DNA of 64,000 bases from Allobosea sp. 67-29 (GCF_001898115.1 NZ_MKSQ01000005.1:62001-126000), one strand, 5' to 3'. Positions 36,616-46,127 are shown, counted from the stretch's first letter. Notes: generated by a model from the letters alone, not told the origin. Numbers and translations are program-made.

Positions 36616-38313
36616 ATGGCTTGGTTGCGCCTCCTGATCGCCGTCGTGCTGCTGCCGATTCTGGCCGCTTCCGGCCTCGCCCAGCAGCCGGGGGAAGCTG
36701 CGCGCGTCGCGCTCGTGATCGCCAACGAAGCCTATCCGGAGGCGCCGATCGGCGGCGCCGCGCAACAGGGGCGCGTGGTCGCCCAGGTGCTGAGCGCCGG
36801 TGGCTTCGATGTGGTCGCCGTCGAGAATGCCGACCGCAACGCATTGCGGCAGGCGATCGCCACCTTCGCGGGCAAGCTCCGGCGCGGCGCTCAGGTCGTG
36901 GTGTTCTACAGCGGTCATGCCATCCAGCGGCGCAATCGGAATTTCCTGCTGTCGACGCAGAACGGTGCCGGGGGCGCGGTCGATCTTGACGAGATCGTCG
37001 ATCCGCTGATCGTCTCCCGGCCGGCGAGTGCCTTGCTGTTCGTCGATGCCGGCCGCGAAAATCCCTGGCAGGGCAAGGCCAAGGGCCTCCTGCCGCTCGA
37101 GCCGATGGAAGGCATCGCCGTGTTGTTCCCGGCCGCGCCGGGCAAGACGTTGCCAGGCGGCCCCGACCGCGCCGTCGAGGCCTGGTTGAAGGCGATCCGC
37201 ACGCCGGGCCTGGAGATGGTGCTGGCGCTGAAGCAGGTGCGGGACACAGTCTCGCGCAAGACCCGCCGCAGGCAGCAGATCTGGCTTTCGGCGGAGCCGC
37301 CGAAGGGGCTCGTCGTCACGCCGGTCTTCCAGCCGGTCGCCATCGCGCAGGGCAGCCGGGCCGTCATTCCGCCGCCGCAGACGCCGGGTGCGACGCAGGA
37401 TGCCGCCTATGATCTCGCCTTCTGGGAATCGATCCGCGACAGCCGGAACGCGGCCGAGTACCGCGCCTATCTCGATGCCTTCCCGACCGGGCGCTTTGCT
37501 TCGCTGGCCCGCGCCCGCGAGCAGGAATATCGTGGCGGCCCGGCTGCGCCTGCTTCGGCAGCCGTCGCGGTCGTCACTCCGCCGGCATCGCCTCAGCCCG
37601 CAGGAGCACCGCAGCGCGACTGCGCAGGCTGTCCGGAACTGGTGGCGATCCCGGCCGGCAGCTTCCAGATGGGCTCGAACGATCTCTACCAATTCGAGAA
37701 GCCGGTGCACCCGGTCAATATCCGCGGTTTCTATCTCGGCGCGCGCGAGGTGACCTTCGAGGAATGGGATCTCTGCATCGACCAGGGCGGCTGCAATTAC
37801 CGGCCGGATGATCGCGGGCTCGGCCGCGGCAAGCGGCCGGTCACCGACATTCACTGGAACGACGCCAATGCCTATCTCGCCTGGCTCTCGGCCCGCACCG
37901 GCAAGCCCTATCGCCTGCCGACCGAGAGCGAATGGGAATATGCGGCTCGGGCTGGCACGACGACAATCTACCCCTGGGGCCAGGTGCTGGTGAAGGAGCG
38001 GGCCAACTGCCTCGGCTGCAACGACCGGAAGCGCGGCAACACTGTGCCGGCCGGCCAGTTCCCGCCCAACGCGTTCGGCCTTTACGATATCGCCGGCAAT
38101 GCCGCCGAATGGGTCGCCGATTGCTGGAGCGAGAGCTATCGCAGCGCGCCCCGCGACGGCAGCGCCTATACCGTTGCGAATTGCCGCGAGCGCGTGTTGC
38201 GCGGCGGATCGTTCAACAATGATCCGCGTTATCTGCGCTCGGCCGCGCGCTTCAAATACGAGGCCGACGTGCGCTTCTACACCAACGGCTTCCGCGTCGC
38301 CCGCGATCGATAG
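36616..38313 (+). CDS. Exported pseudo-caspase fused to a SUMF1/FGE-like domain
   Basis: 565 residues. Signal peptide 1-22. Caspase-like domain about 28-235: VALVIANEAYPEAP, His101 kept in FYSGHAIQ, but the catalytic Cys position reads FVDAGRENPW, with Gly146 where the neighbour orthocaspase has Cys151 in LDACRNNPF (codon GGC at 37051-37053). About 262-302 is the AFWESIRDSRNAAEYRAYLDAFP segment. SUMF1/FGE-like domain about 336-563: IPAGSFQMGS, YRLPTESEWEYAARAG, DIAGNAAEWVADCW, RVLRGGSFNNDPRYLRSAAR. The paired Cys of true formylglycine-generating enzymes are not seen after RGGSF, so it is probably a binding module. Third gene of the DUF4399 operon. Confidence 0.92.
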   Translation: MAWLRLLIAVVLLPILAASGLAQQPGEAARVALVIANEAYPEAPIGGAAQQGRVVAQVLSAGGFDVVAVENADRNALRQAIATFAGKLRRGAQVVVFYSGHAIQRRNRNFLLSTQNGAGGAVDLDEIVDPLIVSRPASALLFVDAGRENPWQGKAKGLLPLEPMEGIAVLFPAAPGKTLPGGPDRAVEAWLKAIRTPGLEMVLALKQVRDTVSRKTRRRQQIWLSAEPPKGLVVTPVFQPVAIAQGSRAVIPPPQTPGATQDAAYDLAFWESIRDSRNAAEYRAYLDAFPTGRFASLARAREQEYRGGPAAPASAAVAVVTPPASPQPAGAPQRDCAGCPELVAIPAGSFQMGSNDLYQFEKPVHPVNIRGFYLGAREVTFEEWDLCIDQGGCNYRPDDRGLGRGKRPVTDIHWNDANAYLAWLSARTGKPYRLPTESEWEYAARAGTTTIYPWGQVLVKERANCLGCNDRKRGNTVPAGQFPPNAFGLYDIAGNAAEWVADCWSESYRSAPRDGSAYTVANCRERVLRGGSFNNDPRYLRSAARFKYEADVRFYTNGFRVARDR

Positions 38314-38380
38314 GCCCGTCGATACCACCTCGAAGTAAATGGGTGTCGCGCATGCGGCAGGTCCTCAAACATGCGCTCGC

Positions 38381-38399
38381 CCGCCGCGCTCGGCGGTTT
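38381..38399 (+). terminator. Possible terminator of the DUF4399/pseudo-caspase operon
   Basis: 6-bp stem CCGCCG / CGGCGG with loop CGCT, followed by TTT, 67 bp after the stop. The T-run is short, so termination may be weak. Confidence 0.45.
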
Positions 38400-38452
38400 C
38401 AAGCAGCTCGTCGGCGTAGGACCTTCAAGAGCACGAACATTGCTGCATCCAG

Positions 38453-39679
38453 TCAGGCTTTCAAGGAAGCCAGCGCGGCGCGCGCGGCAGCAAGACCGGT
38501 CTGAAGGGCGCCATGCGCCGTCGAGAAATCCTGCATCGAGCAGGCCTCGCCGGCGAAGAAGAGCCTGCCATCGACATCCCCGGCGAGGGTCGCCCGCGCC
38601 TCGGCATGGCCGGGCCGTGCATGGCTGTAGGAGCCTCGCGCAAACGGGTGCCGCCCCCAGCGCGATTGCGCGATCGGTTGCAGCCGGCGCCTGATCCCGG
38701 AGCCGAACAGCCCGGCCAGCTCGTCGCGCGCGAAGGACGCGAAGGCATCGCCATCGACTTCGAGCTCGCGTGCGGCCTCACCGCCGACGAAGCCTTCGAT
38801 CAATGGCCGGCCGAAGGGTCGCAGATGGTAGCTCGCCGTTCGTTTGACGGAGGGATTGCCCAAGACCTGCGTATCCGGCTCGAAGCCGTCGCAATCGGAC
38901 AGCTTGAAGATGATCTTGTCCGCCAGGCCCAGCGGCAGCGCTGCGGCAGCGTCGATACGGTCCGCTGCGCCCGGCGGCAGGCGGATTGCGCCGGAAGCAA
39001 GCACATCGGTCGGGACCGTGACGATGACGCGCTCGGCCTCGATCACGCCTCTCGCACTGGTCAGCCGCAACACATGCCCCGACGCGTCGATGCCGGTGAC
39101 CGCCGTGTTCAGCGCAACCGGTACGCCCTTCGCCGCGGCGGCGATGAGGCTGCCATAGCCCTCGGTCACGCGCCAGTTCACGCCGGTCTCGGCATCGGCA
39201 TAGGCGAGATAGTCGCGGACCGAGAGGTGCTCCAGCTCCGTGCCGTTGATATAGGTGCTGAGGGCCTCGAGATAGGGCGTCCAGCGATCGCTTGCATCCA
39301 GAAGGTCGGAGGCGCGGTCGCTCCCGGGCGGAGCCTCGCGCAGGCGCTGCTCGAAACGGACGAAGGCCGCCCGCGCGGCACGCTGGTCGGCTGCGGGAAA
39401 ACCGAGATCGCGAAACTGGACGCCCCATGGCGGCGTGGTCCGGTCGATATGAAAGCCGAGCTCGGGGGCAAGCGCGGCCCAGCCGTTACGATCCGCCGAG
39501 TGGAGCCAGCCGCAGCCGAGGTCGAAATGCAGGCCGTCGTGGAAAGCGGTGTGCGCCCGTCCGCCGATCCTGTCCGTCGCCTCGATCAGGAGCACGTCGA
39601 GCCCCGAGGCGTTGAGATGCCGGCCCGCGGCGACGCCGGCCGCTCCGGCACCGACGATCGCGACATCGAGCGGCTTCAT
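38453..39679 (-). CDS. FAD-dependent amine oxidase family protein
   Basis: 408 residues. N-terminal Rossmann motif VAIVGAGAAGVAAGRHL, then LLIEATDRIGGRAHT with the second Arg-containing FAD loop, and C-terminal RLFFAGEACSMQDFSTAHGALQTG, the FAD-binding end of flavin monoamine oxidases. Likely oxidises an amine; partner and substrate unknown. The start ATG at 39679 overlaps the antiporter stop (ATGA), so it is translationally coupled to it; an in-frame ATG 13 codons upstream would lie inside the antiporter gene. Confidence 0.9.
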   Translation of the reverse strand: MKPLDVAIVGAGAAGVAAGRHLNASGLDVLLIEATDRIGGRAHTAFHDGLHFDLGCGWLHSADRNGWAALAPELGFHIDRTTPPWGVQFRDLGFPAADQRAARAAFVRFEQRLREAPPGSDRASDLLDASDRWTPYLEALSTYINGTELEHLSVRDYLAYADAETGVNWRVTEGYGSLIAAAAKGVPVALNTAVTGIDASGHVLRLTSARGVIEAERVIVTVPTDVLASGAIRLPPGAADRIDAAAALPLGLADKIIFKLSDCDGFEPDTQVLGNPSVKRTASYHLRPFGRPLIEGFVGGEAARELEVDGDAFASFARDELAGLFGSGIRRRLQPIAQSRWGRHPFARGSYSHARPGHAEARATLAGDVDGRLFFAGEACSMQDFSTAHGALQTGLAAARAALASLKA

Positions 39680-41220
39680 GCGCTGCCTTCCCGCGGCGCC
39701 GCGCCAAGCTCCAGCCAATCGAGCTCCTCCTCGAGCCGGTGGAAGGCGTCGTCGCCGATGGTCCCGCGCTTCCGCAGGTCGAATGCCGTGCTTCGCGCGG
39801 CTGAGAGCGCGGTCCGTCGCAGCGCATTATGATCGGTGTCGAGCAGAGCGGCCCGCCCGGTCTGCTCCAGCATGTCGCGATATTCCTGTCGGATCGCCGC
39901 CGCTGCCGCCGGGCCCGCGCCTTCGAGCGAGCCGATCGCGGCCTCGAGCGCGGCCTTCCGTGCGAGGGCGAACTCGCGATCGACAGGGTGATCGTCGCTG
40001 ATCGCGAGATAGCGCAGCAGCGGCGCCAGCGTCAGCCCCTGGATCAGCAGCGTGCCGACCACGACGGTGAAGGCACAGAGCAGGATCAGGTCGCGATAGG
40101 GGAAATCGGCGGGAAGGGCGAAGGCGGCCGCGAGCGTGACGATGCCGCGCATGCCGCACCAGGCGACGACGGCGCTTCCCTTCGCATTCTGGAGCGAGGT
40201 CGCCCTTGCACTCGCATCCGAAGAGCGGCCGGACACCAGAAGGGCAAGCCCTCTATAGGTCGCAACCCAGCTCAGCCGCACGAGAATGACGGTTGCGAGG
40301 ACCGCGAGCGCGATCCAGAAGTAGCCGATACGTTGCGCCGCGTCGAACCCTTCGAGGATCGGGCGCAACTGCAGACCGACCAGTACGAAGGCGAGGACCT
40401 GGAGCACGAAGACGGTGGTTTCCCAGACTGCGTAGGACGGGATGCGCAACCGCGCGCTGGTCACGGCCGGAGCCGTCCGCGCGAGCATGATGCCGTAGAC
40501 GACGACGGTGATGATCCCCGACAGATGCAGCCGCTCCGCCAGGATCCAGACACCGAAGGTCGTGATGAACTGCACGATGATGGCGCTTGGGGGATCCCGG
40601 AACAGGGTCAGCAGCCGCACTGCGGCGAGGCCCAGGAGCGCGCCGAGAACGATGCTGCCGATCGTGACCAGCACGAAGGCCGGCAAGGCGCTGGCCGCGC
40701 TGAAACTGCCGGCTGCGACCGCCCCCACCGCCAGGCGGTAGATCAGCAGCGCGGTCGCGTCGTTCAGCAGGCTCTCGCCCTCGAGGATCACGACGATGCG
40801 GTGGGGCGGCCTCACCCTGCGCAGGATCGCTGTGGCGGCGACGGCGTCGGGCGGCGCAACGATCGCCCCGAGCGCGATCGCGGCGGCCCAGGGCAGGTCG
40901 GGCACGAACCAGCGCGCCACGATCGCGACAACGGCCGTCGTGACGCCCACGGCGACGAAGACCAGGCTGGACACCGGCAGCCAGTTCCGGCGCAGATCGC
41001 GCGGCGAGCTGTCGAAGGCCGCATCGAGCAGGATCGGCGCGACGAAGAGGGCGAGCACCAGCTCGGGGTCCAGCGTGATGCGCGGCGCATCGGGAATGAA
41101 GGCGAGAGCCGTCCCTCCGATGGCGAGCACGACCGGGTACGGGATGCCGGCCCGTCGCGATCCCGCTGCGAGGATGACGGCTCCGAACATGATGACGAGA
41201 ATTGACTCGAACAGGACCAT
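39676..41220 (-). CDS. CPA1-family Na+/H+ antiporter
   Basis: 514 residues with about 12 membrane helices in the first 400 and a hydrophilic tail of about 110. FVAPILLDAAFDSSPRDLRRNW and ALGAIVAPPDAVAATAILRR are family segments; EGESLLNDATALLIYRL carries the Asn-Asp ion-binding pair of electroneutral exchangers. It exchanges cytoplasmic Na+ (or K+) for protons for pH or salt balance. The flavin oxidase gene overlaps its end. Confidence 0.94.
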   Translation of the reverse strand: MVLFESILVIMFGAVILAAGSRRAGIPYPVVLAIGGTALAFIPDAPRITLDPELVLALFVAPILLDAAFDSSPRDLRRNWLPVSSLVFVAVGVTTAVVAIVARWFVPDLPWAAAIALGAIVAPPDAVAATAILRRVRPPHRIVVILEGESLLNDATALLIYRLAVGAVAAGSFSAASALPAFVLVTIGSIVLGALLGLAAVRLLTLFRDPPSAIIVQFITTFGVWILAERLHLSGIITVVVYGIMLARTAPAVTSARLRIPSYAVWETTVFVLQVLAFVLVGLQLRPILEGFDAAQRIGYFWIALAVLATVILVRLSWVATYRGLALLVSGRSSDASARATSLQNAKGSAVVAWCGMRGIVTLAAAFALPADFPYRDLILLCAFTVVVGTLLIQGLTLAPLLRYLAISDDHPVDREFALARKAALEAAIGSLEGAGPAAAAAIRQEYRDMLEQTGRAALLDTDHNALRRTALSAARSTAFDLRKRGTIGDDAFHRLEEELDWLELGAAPREGSA

Positions 41221-41433
41221 GCTCGGCGATCTTATCCTCGATTGCCTTGGTGTCGATCGCGGGCGATCCGCCAGGACGCTATCTTAGCTCCGGTCGGGCG
41301 GCATCCGCCAGTTGCGGGGGCTGAGCAGCGCCGTGGGCGAATCTTTGTATGAGAACGCCACTGGCCGGAGGCCTCGCACTATCCAGGCGACGATCCCGCC
41401 TCGCCGGGTGCCGAGATGGGCAGGCGTCCACGA

Positions 41434-42534
41434 TCAGGCGGTGGGTCGGTCGCTCAGATCCGGCAGCCCCATCAGTGCCTGCGTCCGGTCGATCTCGGCC
41501 TGCAGCAGTCTGACGACCTCGACCACGCCGTCCTCTCCGCCCGCCGCGAGGCCATAGAGGGCGGCCCGGCCGATCATCACGGCATCGGCACCGGCGAGGC
41601 ACGCCTTGACGATATCCGCGCCACGCCGGACCCCGCTGTCCAGGAGGATGGGCAGGCCCAGCGAGGCCACCTTGCCGAGCTGCGACAAAGGTGCAGGGGC
41701 GGCATCGAGCTGCCGGCCGCCATGGTTCGACAGCACGATGCCGTCGACGCCGATCTCGGCCGCGCGGCGGACATCGGCCGGGTGGAGGATACCCTTGACC
41801 AGCAGGGGGCGGGGCCAGCGGTCGCGCAGCCGCGCGAGATCGTCCCAGGAGAAGCTCGCATCCATGCTGCGCGACAGCAGCGCCGCCTGGACGTTGGGAT
41901 CCTTCGATGCCGCGCCGCCGAGATTGCCCATCGCCGGCGCGCCATGGCGCCCGACGCTCCAAAGCCAGCGGGGATGGCAGGCGATATCGAGAAGCGTGCC
42001 GGGACGCAGCCGGAACGGCATGACGAAGCGATTGCGCAGGTCCCGCTCGCGCTTGCCGCCGACCGGAACGTCGACAGTCAGGACGAGCTGGCTTGCGCCG
42101 GCGGCGAGAGCGCGGTCGACCAGCTCATGCGCCAGAGCGCGATGCATGACGTAGAGCTGGAACCAGAAGTCGGCTCCGGTGGCCGCCACCTGCTCGATCG
42201 ATGCATTGGACGCGGTCGAGAGCGTGAACGGAATCCCCAATCGCCGTGCGGCCCGCGCGAGCATCAGGTCGCCCTCACGCTGGAACAAGCCGTTCAGCCC
42301 GGTCGGCGCGATGACGATCGGCGTCGGCAGCCTTGTGCCGAGCCAGTCGACGGACTGATCGCGCTGTGCAACCGGGTTCAGCACGCACGGCGTCAGGACC
42401 AGGTCCTCGAAGGCTGCGCGATTGCGGCGGAGCGCGATCTCGTCCTCCGCGCCGCCGTCGAGATAGTCGAAGACGAAGCGCGGCAGCCGCCCGCGAGCGG
42501 CCGTGCGATAATCCTCGACATTGACGAGTGGCAT
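41434..42534 (-). CDS. FMN-dependent 2-hydroxy-acid dehydrogenase (mandelate/lactate dehydrogenase-like)
   Basis: 366 residues, TIM barrel of the LldD/MdlB/glycolate oxidase family. Catalytic residues visible: Tyr24 (FDYLDGGAED), Tyr128 (FQLYVM), Lys247 (LLVKGIL), His271 and Arg274 (LSNHGGRQLD). The segment LLDIACHPRWLWSVGRHG (182-198) corresponds to the membrane-binding insertion of bacterial mandelate and lactate dehydrogenases, so electrons probably go to the quinone pool. It oxidises an L-2-hydroxy acid to the 2-oxo acid. Its ATG shares a base with the stop of the ThDP enzyme gene (TGATG), tying it to the TRAP operon. Confidence 0.93.
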   Translation of the reverse strand: MPLVNVEDYRTAARGRLPRFVFDYLDGGAEDEIALRRNRAAFEDLVLTPCVLNPVAQRDQSVDWLGTRLPTPIVIAPTGLNGLFQREGDLMLARAARRLGIPFTLSTASNASIEQVAATGADFWFQLYVMHRALAHELVDRALAAGASQLVLTVDVPVGGKRERDLRNRFVMPFRLRPGTLLDIACHPRWLWSVGRHGAPAMGNLGGAASKDPNVQAALLSRSMDASFSWDDLARLRDRWPRPLLVKGILHPADVRRAAEIGVDGIVLSNHGGRQLDAAPAPLSQLGKVASLGLPILLDSGVRRGADIVKACLAGADAVMIGRAALYGLAAGGEDGVVEVVRLLQAEIDRTQALMGLPDLSDRPTA

Positions 42535-44249
42535 CAGCGCGCGATCCGGATCTCGACCAGAGCCTGGCGGCGATGCAGCGTGACTTGCTCGATTGCGGCC
42601 CGGAGCGCACCCGCCAGTTCGTCATGACTCGCGACGCGGGCGGTCCAGGCGCGGCTCGCCTCGGCGACGCGGGTGAAGTCCGGCGTCGGCGCGAGCGAGA
42701 CCAGCGGCATCTCGTTGCTGGAGGCCGCATAGCCCTGCGGATAGACGCCCGTCACGGATTGCCGCACTGCGCCCCATTCCTCGTTGTTCAGCACGAGAAC
42801 CAGCAGCGGGATCGCCATCGCCTCGGCGATCTGGTGGCAGGCGACGGGGTTGGCGAAGATGTAGGAGCCATCGCCCATCGTCGCGATCACCAGCCGCTCG
42901 GGCTTGGCGAGCTTGTAGCCGAGCCCCGCCGGGAACGACCAGCCGAGCCCGCCCGAATGCGGCTCCTGATACCAGGAGCCCGGCTCGCGCAGGGTCAACG
43001 GCTCCAGCGGCGCCCCCAGCTCCGACAGGATCGTGGCCGGCGTCTCGCCGAGCACCTCCGACAGGCACTGGCTGACGAACTCCTTGGTCATCAGCTCGCC
43101 ACGCGGCGTGCGGGCGTTGCGCAGCACCTCCTCGCGCCGCTTGGCGGCCGCGCTGGCAACCCTGTCGCGTCGCCGATCGCGCTTCTCGCCGGTCCCCTCG
43201 CAGGCAGGCCGCGCGGCCGCTTCAAATGCCACAAGGACCTCGCCGGTCTCGCCGGGCAGCGACAGATCGGCCCGAAAATTGCGGACGGGGAAGCGGGAGT
43301 AGAGCGGGTCCTGGCCGATATGCACGACCTTGCAGTCCGCCGGTAGCTTATGGATGTCCGGGGACCAGGGCGCGAGGCAGTCGATCACCAGCACGAGGTC
43401 GGCCTCGGCGAGCCACGGGCCCGGATCGACCCCGACCGACATCGGATGGTCGGTCGGGATGCCGAGCTGGATCGCCCAGTACTGGCAGACCGGAATGCCC
43501 CAATCGCTCGCCAGCCGCGACAGAGCCGTGAAGCCTTCCGCATCCCCGGCGCCGCGCTGGACGATGATCAGCGGCCGCTCAGCCTCCCGCAGCAGCGCGA
43601 CGGCCTGTTCGATATCGGCCGCGCGAGGAGCGATGGTTGCCGGAGCGATCCTGCTGGGCTTCTCCAGCTCATCGGCCGGGCAGGCTTCGCACAGCACCTC
43701 GCGTGGCAGGCTGAGATAGACCGGGCCGCGCGGCAGCGACGTCGCGATGGCATGGGCGCGGTCGACCACGTCGACGGCCTGCTCCGGGAATTTCAGCTCG
43801 TAATCCCATTTGGTACATTCGCGGATCATCGCGGCCTGGTCGCGCATCTCCTGCCCCCAGCTGATCGGGACGGTGCGCGCTCCGAGACGACCCTGCTCGA
43901 CCACCGGCGTCCTGCCCGAGAAGATCAGGACCGGGATATGTTCGGTCGCCGCGTTGATCGCGCCGATCGCGCAATTTGCCAGGCCGACATTGGTGTGGGC
44001 CATCACCGCCTGGGCCCGGCCGGTCGCGAGGTAATAGCCATGCGCCATGCCCATCGCCGCATTCTCGTGCGGGATGACGATCGCCGTGGGCAGGGGGATA
44101 TGCTTGGCCCTGGCCTCCGCCAGCCCCTCGATGATCGGCGGAAAATCCGTGCCGGAATTGGCGAAGATGTAGTCGACACCCACCGCCTTCAGGCGGGCGA
44201 GGATGGCGCCGCCTGCGGTGATGCCGGGTTTCTTGGTTTGGGTCTGCAT
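42534..44249 (-). CDS. Thiamine-diphosphate-dependent enzyme (decarboxylase/acetolactate-synthase-like)
   Basis: 571 residues from ATG 44249; a GTG at 44273, overlapping the dctM stop (GTGA), would add 8 residues. Three-domain ThDP fold: N-terminal Pyr domain with the cofactor-activating Glu62 (VIPHENAAMGMAHG), central domain, C-terminal PP domain with MGDGSYIFANPVACHQI and the Mg/ThDP motif ending VLNNEEW. The central domain is not clearly FAD-binding by eye. Between a 2-hydroxy-acid dehydrogenase and an aromatic-type aldehyde dehydrogenase it best fits a 2-oxo-acid decarboxylase like benzoylformate decarboxylase (inference). Confidence 0.88.
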   Translation of the reverse strand: MQTQTKKPGITAGGAILARLKAVGVDYIFANSGTDFPPIIEGLAEARAKHIPLPTAIVIPHENAAMGMAHGYYLATGRAQAVMAHTNVGLANCAIGAINAATEHIPVLIFSGRTPVVEQGRLGARTVPISWGQEMRDQAAMIRECTKWDYELKFPEQAVDVVDRAHAIATSLPRGPVYLSLPREVLCEACPADELEKPSRIAPATIAPRAADIEQAVALLREAERPLIIVQRGAGDAEGFTALSRLASDWGIPVCQYWAIQLGIPTDHPMSVGVDPGPWLAEADLVLVIDCLAPWSPDIHKLPADCKVVHIGQDPLYSRFPVRNFRADLSLPGETGEVLVAFEAAARPACEGTGEKRDRRRDRVASAAAKRREEVLRNARTPRGELMTKEFVSQCLSEVLGETPATILSELGAPLEPLTLREPGSWYQEPHSGGLGWSFPAGLGYKLAKPERLVIATMGDGSYIFANPVACHQIAEAMAIPLLVLVLNNEEWGAVRQSVTGVYPQGYAASSNEMPLVSLAPTPDFTRVAEASRAWTARVASHDELAGALRAAIEQVTLHRRQALVEIRIAR

Positions 44250-44269
44250 GAACGGACTCTGGGTGGTGG

Positions 44270-45568
44270 TCACATCTGGCTGGGAAGCCAGGTGGCGAGG
44301 ATCGGAAAGGCGACGAGGATCGCCAGCCGGATGAGGTCGGTGACGATGAAAGGCGCGACGCCACGGAAGATCGTCGAGAAGCTGAGATCGCCGATGACGC
44401 TCTTGATGACGAAGACGTTCATGCCGACCGGTGGGTGGATCAGCCCGAGCTCGACCGTCATCACGATGATGATGCCGAACCAGATCGGGTCGAAGCCGAG
44501 CGCCGTGACGACCGGGAAGATGATCGGCACGGTCAGGATGATCATCGCCATCGCGTCCATCAGGCAGCCGAGGACGATGTACATCAGCAGGATCAGCAGG
44601 AGCACGCCATAGCGGCCGATGCCGAGCCCGGTCATGAACCCGGTGATCTTCTGCGGCGTGCCGGTGATGGTGAGGAAATAGCCGAAGATCAGCGCGCCGA
44701 TCAGCACGGTGAACACCGCCGCGGCGGTCCGCGTCGCCTGCAGCAGCGATTGCAGGATCGCCTCCCGCGAGAGCTTGCGGCGCACCACGCCGATGATGAA
44801 GGCGCCGCCTGCGCCGACGCCGCCGGCCTCGGTGGGGGTGAACAGGCCGCCATAGAGCCCGCCGATCACGAAGGCGAAGAGCAGGAGCGGCGCCCAGACC
44901 TCGCCCAGCGCCCGGACGCGCTCGCGCAGCGGCAGCTTCGGCCCTGCCGGCAGAAGGCCCGGACGGGCGATGCCGATCAGCGCAATGGTCACCATGTACA
45001 TCATGACCGCGATCAGGCCCGGAATGACGCCCGCCATGAACAGGCGCGAAATGTCCTGCTCGGTGATGATCCCGTAGACGACGAGCACGGTCGAGGGCGG
45101 GAACATCGCGCCCAGCGTGCCGCCGGCGGCGATCGTGCCGGCCGCGAAGGATTTCGGATAGTTGTGCCGGCGCATCTCCGGATAGGCGATGGTCGAGAAG
45201 GTGGCGGCCGTCGCGACCGAGGAGCCGGAGATCGCGGCGAAGCCGGCGCAAGCGGCGATCGTGGCGAAGCCGAGCCCGCCGCGGGCATGGCCGATCACGG
45301 CATTGGCGGCGCGGAACAATTCCCGGCTCATTCCTGAATTGGAGACGAAGGCGCCCATCAGCAGGAACATCGGGATGACGCCGAAGGTGTAGTCGGTGAC
45401 CGTGCGCATCGAGGTCTGGCCGATCAGCTTCAGCGCCGGGCCGAAGCCGCTGATCAGCCCGAAGCCGACGACGCCGACGAGCCCCATCGCCATGCCGACA
45501 GGCACGCGCAGCAGCATGAGCGCGAAGAGAAGGACGAAGCCGCCGACGGCGACGAGATCTGGCGACAT
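44270..45568 (-). CDS. TRAP transporter large membrane subunit (DctM)
   Basis: 432 residues, about 12 hydrophobic helices. DctM segments ASGSSVATAATFSTIAYPEM-like (AAISGSSVATAATFST), GTLGAMFPPSTVLVVYG, and LGLIHPPVGMNVFVI are present. Forms the ion-coupled channel of a tripartite transporter with the DctQ and DctP genes directly upstream in the operon. Starts 4 bp after dctQ. Confidence 0.96.
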   Translation of the reverse strand: MSPDLVAVGGFVLLFALMLLRVPVGMAMGLVGVVGFGLISGFGPALKLIGQTSMRTVTDYTFGVIPMFLLMGAFVSNSGMSRELFRAANAVIGHARGGLGFATIAACAGFAAISGSSVATAATFSTIAYPEMRRHNYPKSFAAGTIAAGGTLGAMFPPSTVLVVYGIITEQDISRLFMAGVIPGLIAVMMYMVTIALIGIARPGLLPAGPKLPLRERVRALGEVWAPLLLFAFVIGGLYGGLFTPTEAGGVGAGGAFIIGVVRRKLSREAILQSLLQATRTAAAVFTVLIGALIFGYFLTITGTPQKITGFMTGLGIGRYGVLLLILLMYIVLGCLMDAMAMIILTVPIIFPVVTALGFDPIWFGIIIVMTVELGLIHPPVGMNVFVIKSVIGDLSFSTIFRGVAPFIVTDLIRLAILVAFPILATWLPSQM

Positions 45569-45572
45569 CGGT

Positions 45573-46127
45573 CTACTCGACAGGTTCGAGGGAATGCTCC
45601 TCGTTCACCCGCTCGGGGTGGAAGACGAGCCGGAAGGTGCGCACCGCGATCAGGATCACGGCCGAGACGTCGCCGAGCCAGGCGAGCGCGAAGAACGGCC
45701 AGGTCGGCAGTTGCAGGTCGTAGGTGAGGACGTTCTGCGCCTTGGTCGCCACGACCTTGTCGAAGAGCATGATCGTCTGCACCGTCACGACCAGCAGCAG
45801 GACCAGCGTGGCGAAGATGTCGATCAGCCGCTTCGCCCGCGGCCCGGCGGAGTCCCAGATCAGGTCGACGGTGATGTGGGTGCCGCGGTAGCTCGTCGCG
45901 GCAATGCCCCAGAAGATCAGGATGCCGAGGAACAGCCGGCCGAAATCGTAGCCGTCGGGGATCGAGACCGAGAAGAAGTAGCGCAGCAGGACCGAGATGA
46001 AGATGTCGGCCGCGACCAGCCCGACAAAACCGGCCGCGATCCACTCTATGCCCTCGATGAACCGGTCCATCGCGTTCTTCGGCGGCTGCGCCGCTGCGGG
46101 CGGCCGAACGCTGGCGTCGCCTGTCAT
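45573..46127 (-). CDS. TRAP transporter small membrane subunit (DctQ)
   Basis: 184 residues, four membrane helices (about 28-48, 62-82, 105-127, 145-165). The RGTHITVDLIWD segment is the usual DctQ signature after helix 2. I use the ATG at 46127 (MTGDASVRPP), which has GAGG upstream; a longer frame would run into the SBP gene. Partner of the DctM gene 4 bp downstream. Confidence 0.93.
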   Translation of the reverse strand: MTGDASVRPPAAAQPPKNAMDRFIEGIEWIAAGFVGLVAADIFISVLLRYFFSVSIPDGYDFGRLFLGILIFWGIAATSYRGTHITVDLIWDSAGPRAKRLIDIFATLVLLLVVTVQTIMLFDKVVATKAQNVLTYDLQLPTWPFFALAWLGDVSAVILIAVRTFRLVFHPERVNEEHSLEPVE

